From Actinotignum schaalii (GTDB lineage Bacteria > Actinomycetota > Actinomycetes > Actinomycetales > Actinomycetaceae): a stretch of 5,990 nt of DNA. This document shows positions 1 to 5,990 of this stretch, piece after piece. The stretch is taken from positions 1-5,990 of the forward strand of contig CAMIHT010000104.1 in NCBI GenBank assembly GCA_946222725.1. The letters are read 5' to 3'. Every line of letters starts with the position of its first letter. Position 1 is the first letter of the stretch. Made by a program: the position numbers and the translations under genes. The notes below the pieces were generated by a model. That model was not told the DNA's origin. It saw only the letters and a program-made list of their open reading frames with translations, and did no database searches.

Positions 1-91
1 TCGGCTCGCGCGCCGCCGCTCGAGCCGTGGGATCGCTGCCGTTTGCGCGCACGCCCGCCATATGTCGCCCGAGGATACGAGGAGATAAGCC
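1..91. other. 5' flank of glgE, possibly end of an upstream gene
   Basis: This short GC-rich stretch has no convincing -10/-35 promoter. All three + frames are open here. Frame 2 ends at a TAA at 86-88, just after the glgE ribosome binding site and three bases before the glgE ATG; frame 1 ends at a TGA at 100-102, inside glgE. Either would fit the 3' end of a coupled upstream gene, but neither short peptide resembles a family I know. On the minus strand an ATG at 61-59 opens a frame to the window edge (starting MAGVRANGSD), which would be a divergent gene with only 30 bases between starts and no visible ribosome binding site. I cannot choose between these readings. Confidence 0.3.
80..84 (+). 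promoter_or_regulatory. Ribosome binding site of glgE
   Basis: AGGAG lies 7 bases before the ATG at 92. It is the best Shine-Dalgarno match near any candidate glgE start and is the main argument that translation begins at 92, so that the long basic N-terminal tail is made. The competing in-frame GTG at 497 has only a short AGG upstream. Confidence 0.75.
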
Positions 92-526
92 ATGTCCATT
101 GAACCGACGACGCCCGCGAAGAATTCGGCCCCCACGCCCGAAAAGAAGCCGGCAGCCACGCCCGCAGCTACGCCCGCGGCCGCGAAGCCAGCCGCCACGA
201 AGAAACCGGCAGGCACAAAGGCAGCAGCGTCGAAGAAACCTGCGACCACCCGGCGCTCGACGAAGAGCAGCAGCACCGCGAAAACCAGCGGCGCGTCAAA
301 GGGCACCACAACGGCAAAAACCCCCGCCAAGGCCAGCACCGCGAAATCCACGCGAAGCACCAGCACGGCTAAAACCACAAAAACCGCGGCGAAACCTGCG
401 GAACCCACCGCGAAAGTCGCCACCTCCCCCACCTCCCCCACCACCCACGGCCGCCCGAACCCGGAAGGCTACCCGCCGGCGTTCCCGCAGGCTCCCGTGG
501 CCCCCGCCCCCGCTCCACGCGCCAAT
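92..526 (+). repeat. Low-complexity Ala/Lys/Pro/Thr-rich coding region (GlgE residues 1-145)
   Basis: The region encodes degenerate short motifs such as [20 protein letters not shown] and TAKT. Residues 1-120 contain 19 Lys, 3 Arg, about 28 Ala, 3 Glu and no Asp, giving a net charge near +19. No signal peptide or membrane segment is visible, and such a composition predicts disorder. A short 9-bp tandem repeat (ccacctccc, two copies plus a partial) lies at 420-443. The style recalls the Lys/Ala/Pro tails of actinobacterial HU-type nucleoid proteins and histone H1. That is a compositional likeness only, not evidence of DNA binding. Confidence 0.85.
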
Positions 527-2524
527 ATCGCCCGCATCCCGATTATGGATGTAACCCCGTGCGTGCAAAACGGCTCGTTGGCAGCTAAGGGAACCGTCAA
601 CGAAGCTTTCCCCGTGCAGGCCACCGTATGGCGTGAAGGGCACGATCTTTTCGGCTGCGAAGCTGTCCTTGTTGATCCGCAGGGTCGCGAAGTTCAGAGT
701 GCTCCCATGGTCTTGGTACGCCCGGGCCTGGGCCGTTACGAAGGCTGGCTCACCCCCACCGCGCCTGGCGATTGGGCTTTCTTCGTGCGTTCGTGGTCGG
801 ATCCCTTGGCCACCTGGCGTCATACCGCCGAAGCGAAACTCCCGGTCGGCCAGGATATTGACCTGGTGTTCCTCGAAGCCGAGCAGCTACTCAAGAGGGT
901 GGCGAAGCTGCTGCCGCGCGGCTCACAAGACCGGCCGGCGATTAATGACGCTATCGACGTCGTTCGAAAAAAGTCCATCCCGGCTTCGGTACGTTTCGCG
1001 GCCGTAACCTCCAGCGTCGTCGAAGATATTATTCAACGCTACCCGGTGCGCGATTTCGTGAGTGAATCGGCGCGCTTCCCCCTCGCCGTGGACCGCGAAC
1101 TGGCCCTGCACGGCGCGTGGTACGAAATGTTCCCGCGCTCGGTAGGAGCGTGGCGCGACGATGAAGGCACCTGGCATTCCGGAACCCTGCGCACCGCGGC
1201 CGAAGATCTGCCGCGCATCGCCTCCATGGGCTTTGACGTGGTGTACCTGACCCCGATTAGCCCGATTGGCCTGACCGATCGCAAGGGGAAGAATAATTCG
1301 CTGATCGCCCAGCCCGGTGAACCCTGCTCCCCCTACGCCATCGGCAGTGAGGCGGGCGGGCACGACGCCATCCACCCGGATCTGGGCACTTTCGAGGATT
1401 TCGATGCTTTTGTGGCCGCCGCCCGGGATCTGGGCATGGAAGTTGCCCTCGATATTGCGCTGCAATGCTCCCCGGATCACCCGTGGCTACACGAACACCC
1501 CGAGTGGTTCTTGCATCGCCCGGACGGTACCATCGCTTTCGCGGAAAATCCCCCGAAGAAGTACCAGGATATTTACCCGCTCAATTTTGATGATGATCCG
1601 GAAGGCATCTACCAGGCGGTCAAGGGCGTGCTGGAAACGTGGGTTTCGCACGGGGTTACGCTGTTCCGGGTGGATAATCCGCACACCAAGCCGGTGAGTT
1701 TCTGGCAGCGGCTCCTGGCCGAATTCCGCCAGACTCACCCGGAGGTTATTTTCCTGGCCGAGGCTTTCACCGCCCCGCCGATGATGCGGGGCCTGGGCGC
1801 GGTAGGCTTCCACCAGTCCTACTGCTACTTCGCGTGGCGTAATGAAAAGAAAGAAATCGAGGACTACCTGTGGGAGGTGGGTCGGGAATCGGATGCGATG
1901 TTGCGTCCCACTTTCTGGCCGACGACGCACGATATCCTCACCCCCTACCTGCAGCATTCCGGCCCGAACGGGTGGAAAATCCGCGCGATTTTGGCGGCAA
2001 CGGGCTCGCCCACATACGGGATTTACTCCGGGTATGAATTCGTGGAATCGGAGCCGCGCGGTAGCTTCGAAGAAATGAATAATAACGAGAAGTACGAATA
2101 CCGCCCGCGGGATTACAGCCGCGACCCCTACGGTATCCAAGGGCTTCTCACCCGTCTCAATGAGATCCGCAAGGAGCACGTGGCCCTCCAGCGCCTGCGC
2201 GGGATCACCATTAATCCCACGTCGAACCCGAATATTTTGTGCTTCACGAAGGTGGCGCGCCCGGAGGAAACTCCTTCGGGAACCGCGGACCGGGTGATTG
2301 TGGTGCTCAATCTCGACCCGCACACCACCCAGGAAGCGGAGATCTCTCTGGATATGTCCGCTTTCGGTACCTTCGATGCTAGCGGCCTACCGCGGGGCGA
2401 CGCGCCCGAGCATATTGAGGTGGTGGATGAGCTGGGCGGCGGGCACTTCCAGTGGAATAACCGGCCCTTCGTACGCCTCAACCCCTTCACTACCCCGGCG
2501 CATATCCTCTCGGTAAAGGCCTGA
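92..2524 (+). CDS. glgE: GlgE, alpha-1,4-glucan:maltose-1-phosphate maltosyltransferase (GH13_3), with long basic N-terminal tail
   Basis: This cytosolic enzyme transfers maltosyl units from alpha-maltose-1-phosphate to the non-reducing end of alpha-1,4-glucan, releasing phosphate. The 810-residue product starts with a low-complexity Ala/Lys/Pro/Thr tail (about 1-145). Family similarity begins near R148 (RIPIMDVTP). A beta-sandwich N domain (about 148-250), a helical insert (about 252-320), the GH13 (beta/alpha)8 barrel (about 335-700) and a C-terminal beta domain follow. The expected nucleophile is D528 ([10 protein letters not shown]), the acid/base E557 (FLAEAFT) and the third carboxylate D614 (TTHDIL). 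Their spacing of 29 and 86 matches Streptomyces coelicolor GlgE1 (D394, E423, D480, from memory). The same offset of 134 puts K398, Q458, K489, Y491 and N529 at its maltose-phosphate-binding positions. S413 falls where M. tuberculosis has Ser and S. coelicolor Val. Homologues are about 675-700 residues, so the excess is nearly all the tail. The ATG at 92 was chosen for its AGGAG. treS follows after 4 bases. Confidence 0.96.
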   Translation: MSIEPTTPAKNSAPTPEKKPAATPAATPAAAKPAATKKPAGTKAAASKKPATTRRSTKSSSTAKTSGASKGTTTAKTPAKASTAKSTRSTSTAKTTKTAAKPAEPTAKVATSPTSPTTHGRPNPEGYPPAFPQAPVAPAPAPRANIARIPIMDVTPCVQNGSLAAKGTVNEAFPVQATVWREGHDLFGCEAVLVDPQGREVQSAPMVLVRPGLGRYEGWLTPTAPGDWAFFVRSWSDPLATWRHTAEAKLPVGQDIDLVFLEAEQLLKRVAKLLPRGSQDRPAINDAIDVVRKKSIPASVRFAAVTSSVVEDIIQRYPVRDFVSESARFPLAVDRELALHGAWYEMFPRSVGAWRDDEGTWHSGTLRTAAEDLPRIASMGFDVVYLTPISPIGLTDRKGKNNSLIAQPGEPCSPYAIGSEAGGHDAIHPDLGTFEDFDAFVAAARDLGMEVALDIALQCSPDHPWLHEHPEWFLHRPDGTIAFAENPPKKYQDIYPLNFDDDPEGIYQAVKGVLETWVSHGVTLFRVDNPHTKPVSFWQRLLAEFRQTHPEVIFLAEAFTAPPMMRGLGAVGFHQSYCYFAWRNEKKEIEDYLWEVGRESDAMLRPTFWPTTHDILTPYLQHSGPNGWKIRAILAATGSPTYGIYSGYEFVESEPRGSFEEMNNNEKYEYRPRDYSRDPYGIQGLLTRLNEIRKEHVALQRLRGITINPTSNPNILCFTKVARPEETPSGTADRVIVVLNLDPHTTQEAEISLDMSAFGTFDASGLPRGDAPEHIEVVDELGGGHFQWNNRPFVRLNPFTTPAHILSVKA
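426..462 (-). other. Potential G-quadruplex motif on the minus strand
   Basis: On the + strand there are five C-runs of at least three (426-430, 435-439, 444-446, 454-456, 460-462) separated by 4, 4, 7 and 3 bases. The complementary strand therefore meets the usual rule of four or more G3 runs with loops of 1-7. It lies in the DNA for the end of the GlgE tail, on the template strand, so the glgE mRNA would be C-rich there. In GC-rich DNA such motifs also arise by chance from Pro/Gly codons, and function is unknown. Confidence 0.4.
2515..2519 (+). promoter_or_regulatory. Ribosome binding site of treS
   Basis: AAAGG ends 9 bases before the treS ATG at 2529 and lies inside the last codons of glgE. 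It is a modest match. The 4-base gap between the glgE TGA and the treS ATG suggests that terminating ribosomes help treS start. Confidence 0.5.
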
Positions 2525-2528
2525 TTGC

Positions 2529-4451
2529 ATGTCCCTTCCTTCCCTCAATGCCGCCACGTCCGGGCCTCGCGTCGCCCAGTCCGAACACCGCGGGCTCAGC
2601 GATGATCCGGAGTGGTACCGCCACGCGGTGTTTTACGAGGTCCTGCTCAAGGCTTTTGGGGATACCGATGCTGATGGCGTCGGTGATATTCGCGGCCTTA
2701 TCGCGCACCTCGATTACATCCAGTGGCTGGGGATCGACTGTATCTGGATCCCGCCGTTCTACCCCTCCCCGGGGCGGGACGGCGGGTACGATGTTGCCGA
2801 TTACACCGCCGTGGATCCCCGCTACGGCACGATGGATGATTTTCGGGAGCTCGTTGATCAGGCCCACCGGCGCGGCATCCGCGTGATTATCGATATTGTT
2901 ATCAACCACACCTCCGCGGATCACCCGTGGTTCCAATCCTCCCGAGCTAATCCGGAAGGGCCCTACGGGGATTTCTACGTGTGGTCAGATACCGATAAAA
3001 AATATGAGGATGCCCGAATTATTTTTGTGGACACCGAGGTATCGAATTGGACTTTCGACCCGGTGCGCAAACAGTATTTCTGGCATCGTTTCTTCTCCCA
3101 CCAACCGGATTTGAATTTCGATAATCCCAAGGTGCACGAGGCGGTCCTCAACGTTTTCCGTTTCTGGTGCGAACTGGGGGTAGACGGGCTGCGCTTGGAC
3201 GCTATCCCCTACCTCTACGAGCGGGAAGGCACAAATTGCGAAAACCTTCCGGAAACGCACGCGTTTATCGCGAAAGTGCGCCGGGTCCTCGACGAGGAAT
3301 TTCCCGGCACGCTATTGCTGGCGGAAGCGAATCAGTGGCCGGAAGACGTCGTCGAATATTTCGGGACGGAAGAAGCGCCCGAATGCCACATGTGCTTCCA
3401 CTTCCCCGTGATGCCGCGTATCTATTACGCCTTGCGCGACCAGCGTGCCACCGCGATCCGGGAGATTCTGGAGCGCACGCCCGCGATTCCGGCCGGGGCC
3501 CAGTGGGGTACATTCTTGCGTAATCACGATGAACTCACCCTGGAAATGGTGAGCACGGAGGAACGTGCCCTCATGTACGGCTGGTATGCCGATGATCCGC
3601 GCATGCGAGCCAACGTGGGGATCCGCCGCCGCCTCGCCCCACTGCTGGGGAATTCCCGGGCGGAAATTGAGCTGGCGCACGCGCTGCTACTTTCCCTGCC
3701 CGGCTCGCCCTACCTCTACTACGGGGACGAAATCGGGATGGGCGACAATATCTGGTTGCCTGATCGTGACGGCGTGCGCACCCCCATGCAGTGGAGTCCG
3801 GATCGCAACGCCGGTTTTTCCACCGCGGATCCGGGCCAGCTCTACCTGCCGGCTATTACTTCGCTGTCCTATAACTACCAGGCGGTCAACGTGGAATCGC
3901 AGCTGGCACAGCCGGCTTCGCTGCTCCACTGGGTTCACGGGATTCTGGAGGTGCGGCGCGGGCACCCGGCCATGGGCTCGGGTGATTTTGTGCTGCGTGA
4001 AGCGAATAATGACGCGATCCTCGCTTTCACCCGTTCCTGCCCGGAGGAGACCATCCTCTGCATCATGAACCTGGCCAATACCCCGCGTGCCGGGCGCATT
4101 GAGCTGCCTGATTACGCCGGTTGGTTGGTCACGGATGTGTTTGGCGGGGCCGGTTTCCCGGAGGTTCGCGCCGATGGTAGCTACGACGTAACGCTGGGCA
4201 GCCGTGATTTCTTCTGGCTCAAACTGGATGCACCCGGACAGGCGCAGCCCGGCCCGGTAGAGGGCGCACGAGCGGAAGAAAGCGGAGAGCAGGTGGACTT
4301 CGCGGCGCTATCCCGCCCGGCGCAGGTGGATGCGGCGCTGCCGGCGCCTGCGGGAGCGGCACCTGCGGGAGCGGCACCTGCGGGAGTGGCACCTGCGGAA
4401 ACGCCCGCCGCTGCGGACAGCGCAGCGCGTGACGAAGGGAGCGTAGCGTGA
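2529..4451 (+). CDS. treS: TreS, trehalose synthase / maltose alpha-D-glucosyltransferase (GH13_16), with repeat-bearing C-terminal tail
   Basis: TreS reversibly isomerises trehalose and maltose in the cytosol; here it should supply maltose to Mak. The 640-residue product has a short variable N-terminus (1-27), then the typical start [19 protein letters not shown] Ca-binding-type loop DTDADGVGD spans 45-53, and the GH13 motif IVINHTS (123-129) follows. The nucleophile should be D224 (DGLRLDA), the acid/base E266 (LLLAEANQW) and the transition-state Asp D334 (FLRNHDE). Diagnostic TreS stretches include [16 protein letters not shown] (231-246) and [13 protein letters not shown] (188-200), which distinguish it from a general amylase. 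The C-terminal beta domain ends near FFWLKL (561-566). M. tuberculosis TreS is about 601 residues and ends soon after that point. Here about 73 more Ala/Pro/Gly-rich, net acidic residues follow, including tandem PAGAA units. The ATG at 2529 sits 4 bases after the glgE stop, and the TGA overlaps the mak GTG start. Confidence 0.97.
   Translation: MSLPSLNAATSGPRVAQSEHRGLSDDPEWYRHAVFYEVLLKAFGDTDADGVGDIRGLIAHLDYIQWLGIDCIWIPPFYPSPGRDGGYDVADYTAVDPRYGTMDDFRELVDQAHRRGIRVIIDIVINHTSADHPWFQSSRANPEGPYGDFYVWSDTDKKYEDARIIFVDTEVSNWTFDPVRKQYFWHRFFSHQPDLNFDNPKVHEAVLNVFRFWCELGVDGLRLDAIPYLYEREGTNCENLPETHAFIAKVRRVLDEEFPGTLLLAEANQWPEDVVEYFGTEEAPECHMCFHFPVMPRIYYALRDQRATAIREILERTPAIPAGAQWGTFLRNHDELTLEMVSTEERALMYGWYADDPRMRANVGIRRRLAPLLGNSRAEIELAHALLLSLPGSPYLYYGDEIGMGDNIWLPDRDGVRTPMQWSPDRNAGFSTADPGQLYLPAITSLSYNYQAVNVESQLAQPASLLHWVHGILEVRRGHPAMGSGDFVLREANNDAILAFTRSCPEETILCIMNLANTPRAGRIELPDYAGWLVTDVFGGAGFPEVRADGSYDVTLGSRDFFWLKLDAPGQAQPGPVEGARAEESGEQVDFAALSRPAQVDAALPAPAGAAPAGAAPAGVAPAETPAAADSAARDEGSVA
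4347..4391 (+). repeat. 15-bp tandem repeat in the TreS tail, three copies
   Basis: The unit cctgcgggagcggca occurs at 4347-4361 and 4362-4376, and again at 4377-4391 with one change (c to t, giving Val). A degenerate fourth start (cctgcgg) follows at 4392-4398. Each unit encodes PAGAA (PAGVA in the third), residues 607-621. As 15 is a multiple of three, gain or loss of a unit would change tail length without breaking the frame. The near identity at DNA level suggests recent duplication by slippage. Confidence 0.9.
4435..4441 (+). promoter_or_regulatory. Ribosome binding site of mak
   Basis: AAGGGAG, inside the last codons of treS, ends 6 bases before the GTG at 4448. It supports this GTG over the next in-frame ATG at 4472 (residue 9), before which only a weaker GGTGAG is visible. 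Confidence 0.65.
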
Positions 4452-5902
4452 GCTGGGATATTGGTGAGCGGATGCCGGAACTTGAGTCGTGGATGCACGC
4501 CCGGCGCTGGTACCGGGGCGAGCCCCACCCGCTCTACCTGCGCGCCCGTGCCGACTTTGCATGCGGAGCAGAGTCCTTCACCCTCACCTGGTGCATTATC
4601 GAAGCCGGGACCGTGCTTTATAACGTCCCGCTGCTCCTTGCCCCCGATACCGTGGCGCCAGCCGCACCCTTCCCAAGCAAAACCGCCCTGGTTACCCGCG
4701 CCCACGGCCACGTTATTTTCGATGCGACGACGCATCCTGCCGGCCAGCGCTTCCTCTTCGAGGCTGCCACCGGCCAGCCGGGCAGCAAACCTAGCATCAA
4801 ATCCCCGGCGGCCAGCAACGCGGGTAACCGGCCCGGCGCGAGCACCCTCCACCTGGTCACCCGTCCGGCCGGCTTCCCGGGCAGCTACCGCAGTGCCCAA
4901 CCGCTGAGTGGCGAGCAATCCAATAGCTCGATTATTTACCAGACCAGCACCGTGCCCCTCATTATCAAGCTGTTTCGGGTGCTGAGCCCGGGGGCGAACC
5001 CGGATGTGGAATTGCAGGCCGCGCTTTCGGATACCGGCACAGTCCCCGCGCAATGGGGTTCGGCAGCGCTCGTGGGTGGCCCGGCCGCAGCGGGCAGCGA
5101 TGTGCTGGTGGCGCAGGAATTCCTCACCGGCGCCCACGACGCCTGGCGCGTGGTCACGAGTTCCTTCCCCGCCGCGGATTCGCCCGGCCCGGATACTTCG
5201 ACTGCTGCCGCGGATGTGCCCGCGCCGAATTGCCCGCCCGCCGCGCCGGATCAAGCCGCCGCGCTACTGGGCGATTTCGCTGAGCGTATCCGCGAGCTAG
5301 GAGCCCTGACCCGCGCGTTCCACACCGCGCTCGCCACCCGACTCGGCACCACCGCGGCGACGCCGCAGCTGCGCGAAGCGCAGCTGGCCAGCTGGCAGTC
5401 CCGCGCCCGCGCCGCCCTGGCGGCAGTCCCGGAGCTGGAAAACCACAGCGCGCACATCACCGCAGTTTTCGCCGCTGCCGCAGCCACCCCCTGGCCGGCC
5501 CTCCAGCGCATTCACGGAGATTATCACCTGGGGCAGGTCGTGGATGTCCCCGGGCGCGGCTGGGTGGCCCTCGATTTTGAAGGTGAGCCCCTGCGGCCAC
5601 TCTCCGAGCGTGTCACCCCCGACCTCGCCCTGCGCGATGTGGCCGGCATGCTGCGCTCCTTCGATTACGCCGGTGGCCAGGGCGAACGCGATGGACAGCC
5701 CGCTGCTCGCATGCGTGCCTGGACCCGAGCCGCCGAAGGCGCATTCCTGGCCGGCTACGGCGACATTCCCTCCGAGCACCGGCCCCTGCTGCGCGCCCTC
5801 CTCCTCGACAAGGCACTTTACGAAGTTGTCTACGAGGTCAATCAGCGCCCGGACTGGATCGATCTGCCCCTGGGCGGAGTCCACCGCCTGCTCGAGAACT
5901 AG
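4448..5902 (+). CDS. mak: Maltokinase (Mak/Pep2)
   Basis: Mak phosphorylates maltose with ATP to alpha-maltose-1-phosphate, the GlgE donor, in the cytosol. The 484-residue product has the aminoglycoside-phosphotransferase-like kinase fold. The N-terminal cap domain begins with the family-typical [12 protein letters not shown] (13-24). The N-lobe shows [10 protein letters not shown] (155-164) and the probable ATP-phosphate lysine K174 (LIIKLFRV). The catalytic loop HGDYHLGQ (356-363) gives D358 as the presumed base, and DFEGEP (376-381) gives D376 as the metal ligand. [14 protein letters not shown] (395-408) and [15 protein letters not shown] (454-468) are further maltokinase signatures. M. 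tuberculosis Mak is about 455 residues; the excess includes a Pro/Ala-rich stretch at about 238-267, roughly 19 residues longer than I recall there. The GTG start overlaps the treS TGA (GTGA), implying coupled translation. In mycobacteria TreS and Pep2 form a complex, and in some bacteria they are fused into one chain; here they are separate. Confidence 0.96.
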   Translation: MSWDIGERMPELESWMHARRWYRGEPHPLYLRARADFACGAESFTLTWCIIEAGTVLYNVPLLLAPDTVAPAAPFPSKTALVTRAHGHVIFDATTHPAGQRFLFEAATGQPGSKPSIKSPAASNAGNRPGASTLHLVTRPAGFPGSYRSAQPLSGEQSNSSIIYQTSTVPLIIKLFRVLSPGANPDVELQAALSDTGTVPAQWGSAALVGGPAAAGSDVLVAQEFLTGAHDAWRVVTSSFPAADSPGPDTSTAAADVPAPNCPPAAPDQAAALLGDFAERIRELGALTRAFHTALATRLGTTAATPQLREAQLASWQSRARAALAAVPELENHSAHITAVFAAAAATPWPALQRIHGDYHLGQVVDVPGRGWVALDFEGEPLRPLSERVTPDLALRDVAGMLRSFDYAGGQGERDGQPAARMRAWTRAAEGAFLAGYGDIPSEHRPLLRALLLDKALYEVVYEVNQRPDWIDLPLGGVHRLLEN

Positions 5903-5915
5903 CAGATCAGCAGGT

Positions 5916-5941
5916 CAGCCCGCCGCGGCCGCGGCGGGCTG
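5916..5941 (+). terminator. Perfect 26-bp GC palindrome after mak; candidate terminator or attenuator
   Basis: Each 13-base half reads cagcccgccgcgg, the second as reverse complement, centred at 5928/5929 and starting 14 bases after the mak stop. As RNA it would form an 11-bp, almost all-GC stem with a GGCC tetraloop. No T-tract follows, so it is not a classic intrinsic terminator; T-less hairpins have been proposed as terminators in actinobacteria. It could also limit readthrough to a downstream gene, protect the mRNA 3' end, or bind a dimeric protein as DNA. I see nothing in the remaining bases 5942-5990 except an isolated TTGACA (5956-5961) without a partner -10. Confidence 0.5.
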
Positions 5942-5990
5942 CGGCGTCGTCGCCCTTGACACGCCACCACCCGCGCCCGCAAGCTCCCCG

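Noticed and set aside
59..61. Minus-strand ATG as start of a divergent gene, for example glgP
   Set aside because: The frame stays open for the 20 codons visible, but it has no ribosome binding site, leaves only 30 bases to the glgE start, and does not resemble the GlgP N-terminus I recall.
27..554. Open frame of 175 codons overlapping the GlgE tail in another + frame
   Set aside because: Its Arg/Pro-rich product is what the Ala/Lys/Pro codons of glgE give when shifted by one base. It has no clear ribosome binding site and resembles no known family.
296..823. Minus-strand open frame with a poly-Gly stretch
   Set aside because: It is antisense to glgE. The Gly run comes from the C-rich Pro codons, and nothing in it looks like a domain.
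1487..2323. Long minus-strand open frame (278 codons)
   Set aside because: It is antisense to the highly conserved GlgE barrel. Such frames are common in GC-rich genes, and I recognise no motif.
4181..5254. Longest minus-strand open frame (357 codons) across the treS/mak junction
   Set aside because: It lies antisense to two well-supported genes. Its Ala/Gly/Arg-rich composition and repeats mirror the PAGAA repeat; no family features.
92..5902. A wholly new biological system
   Set aside because: All three genes are clear members of the known TreS-Mak-GlgE glucan pathway with intact active sites. The novelty, if any, lies in the added tails and the 3' palindrome.
5956..5961. TTGACA, a perfect -35 hexamer after mak
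   Set aside because: About 17 bases downstream (5979-5984) the sequence is gcaagc, nothing like a -10 box, so a promoter is not supported within the window.

Overview
This window carries three genes in a row on the + strand that together encode most of the GlgE pathway, which turns trehalose into alpha-1,4-glucan. The genes are glgE (maltosyltransferase, 92-2524), treS (trehalose synthase, 2529-4451) and mak/pep2 (maltokinase, 4448-5902). High G+C, G/C-rich third codon positions, and enzymes that match the mycobacterial and Streptomyces versions along almost their full length point to an Actinomycetota chromosome. A member of the Actinomycetales such as an Actinomyces relative is a guess; the genus cannot be read from this sequence.

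Layout: 1-91 is a short flank ending in a clear ribosome binding site. It may hold the last codons of an upstream gene, but this cannot be decided. glgE and treS are 4 bases apart, and treS and mak overlap by 4 bases (GTGA), so the three are almost certainly one translationally coupled operon. After the mak stop comes a perfect 26-bp GC-rich palindrome (5916-5941), a plausible terminator or attenuator without a T-tract. Then 49 bases without a recognisable feature run to the window end. The branching enzyme glgB, often the next gene in such operons, is not in the window.

How the genes work together: TreS interconverts trehalose and maltose. Mak phosphorylates maltose with ATP to alpha-maltose-1-phosphate, which makes the route run towards glucan. 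GlgE then transfers the maltosyl unit to the growing alpha-1,4-glucan. All catalytic residues I could check are present in all three enzymes, so the pathway looks intact.

The pathway is well known. The unusual parts are low-complexity additions to its enzymes: a basic Ala/Lys/Pro/Thr-rich tail of about 145 residues at the N-terminus of GlgE (net about +19 in the first 120 residues), an acidic Ala/Pro/Gly tail of about 73 residues with a 15-bp tandem repeat at the C-terminus of TreS (net about -7), and a Pro/Ala-rich insertion in Mak. I see no mobile element, CRISPR array, tRNA or rRNA.
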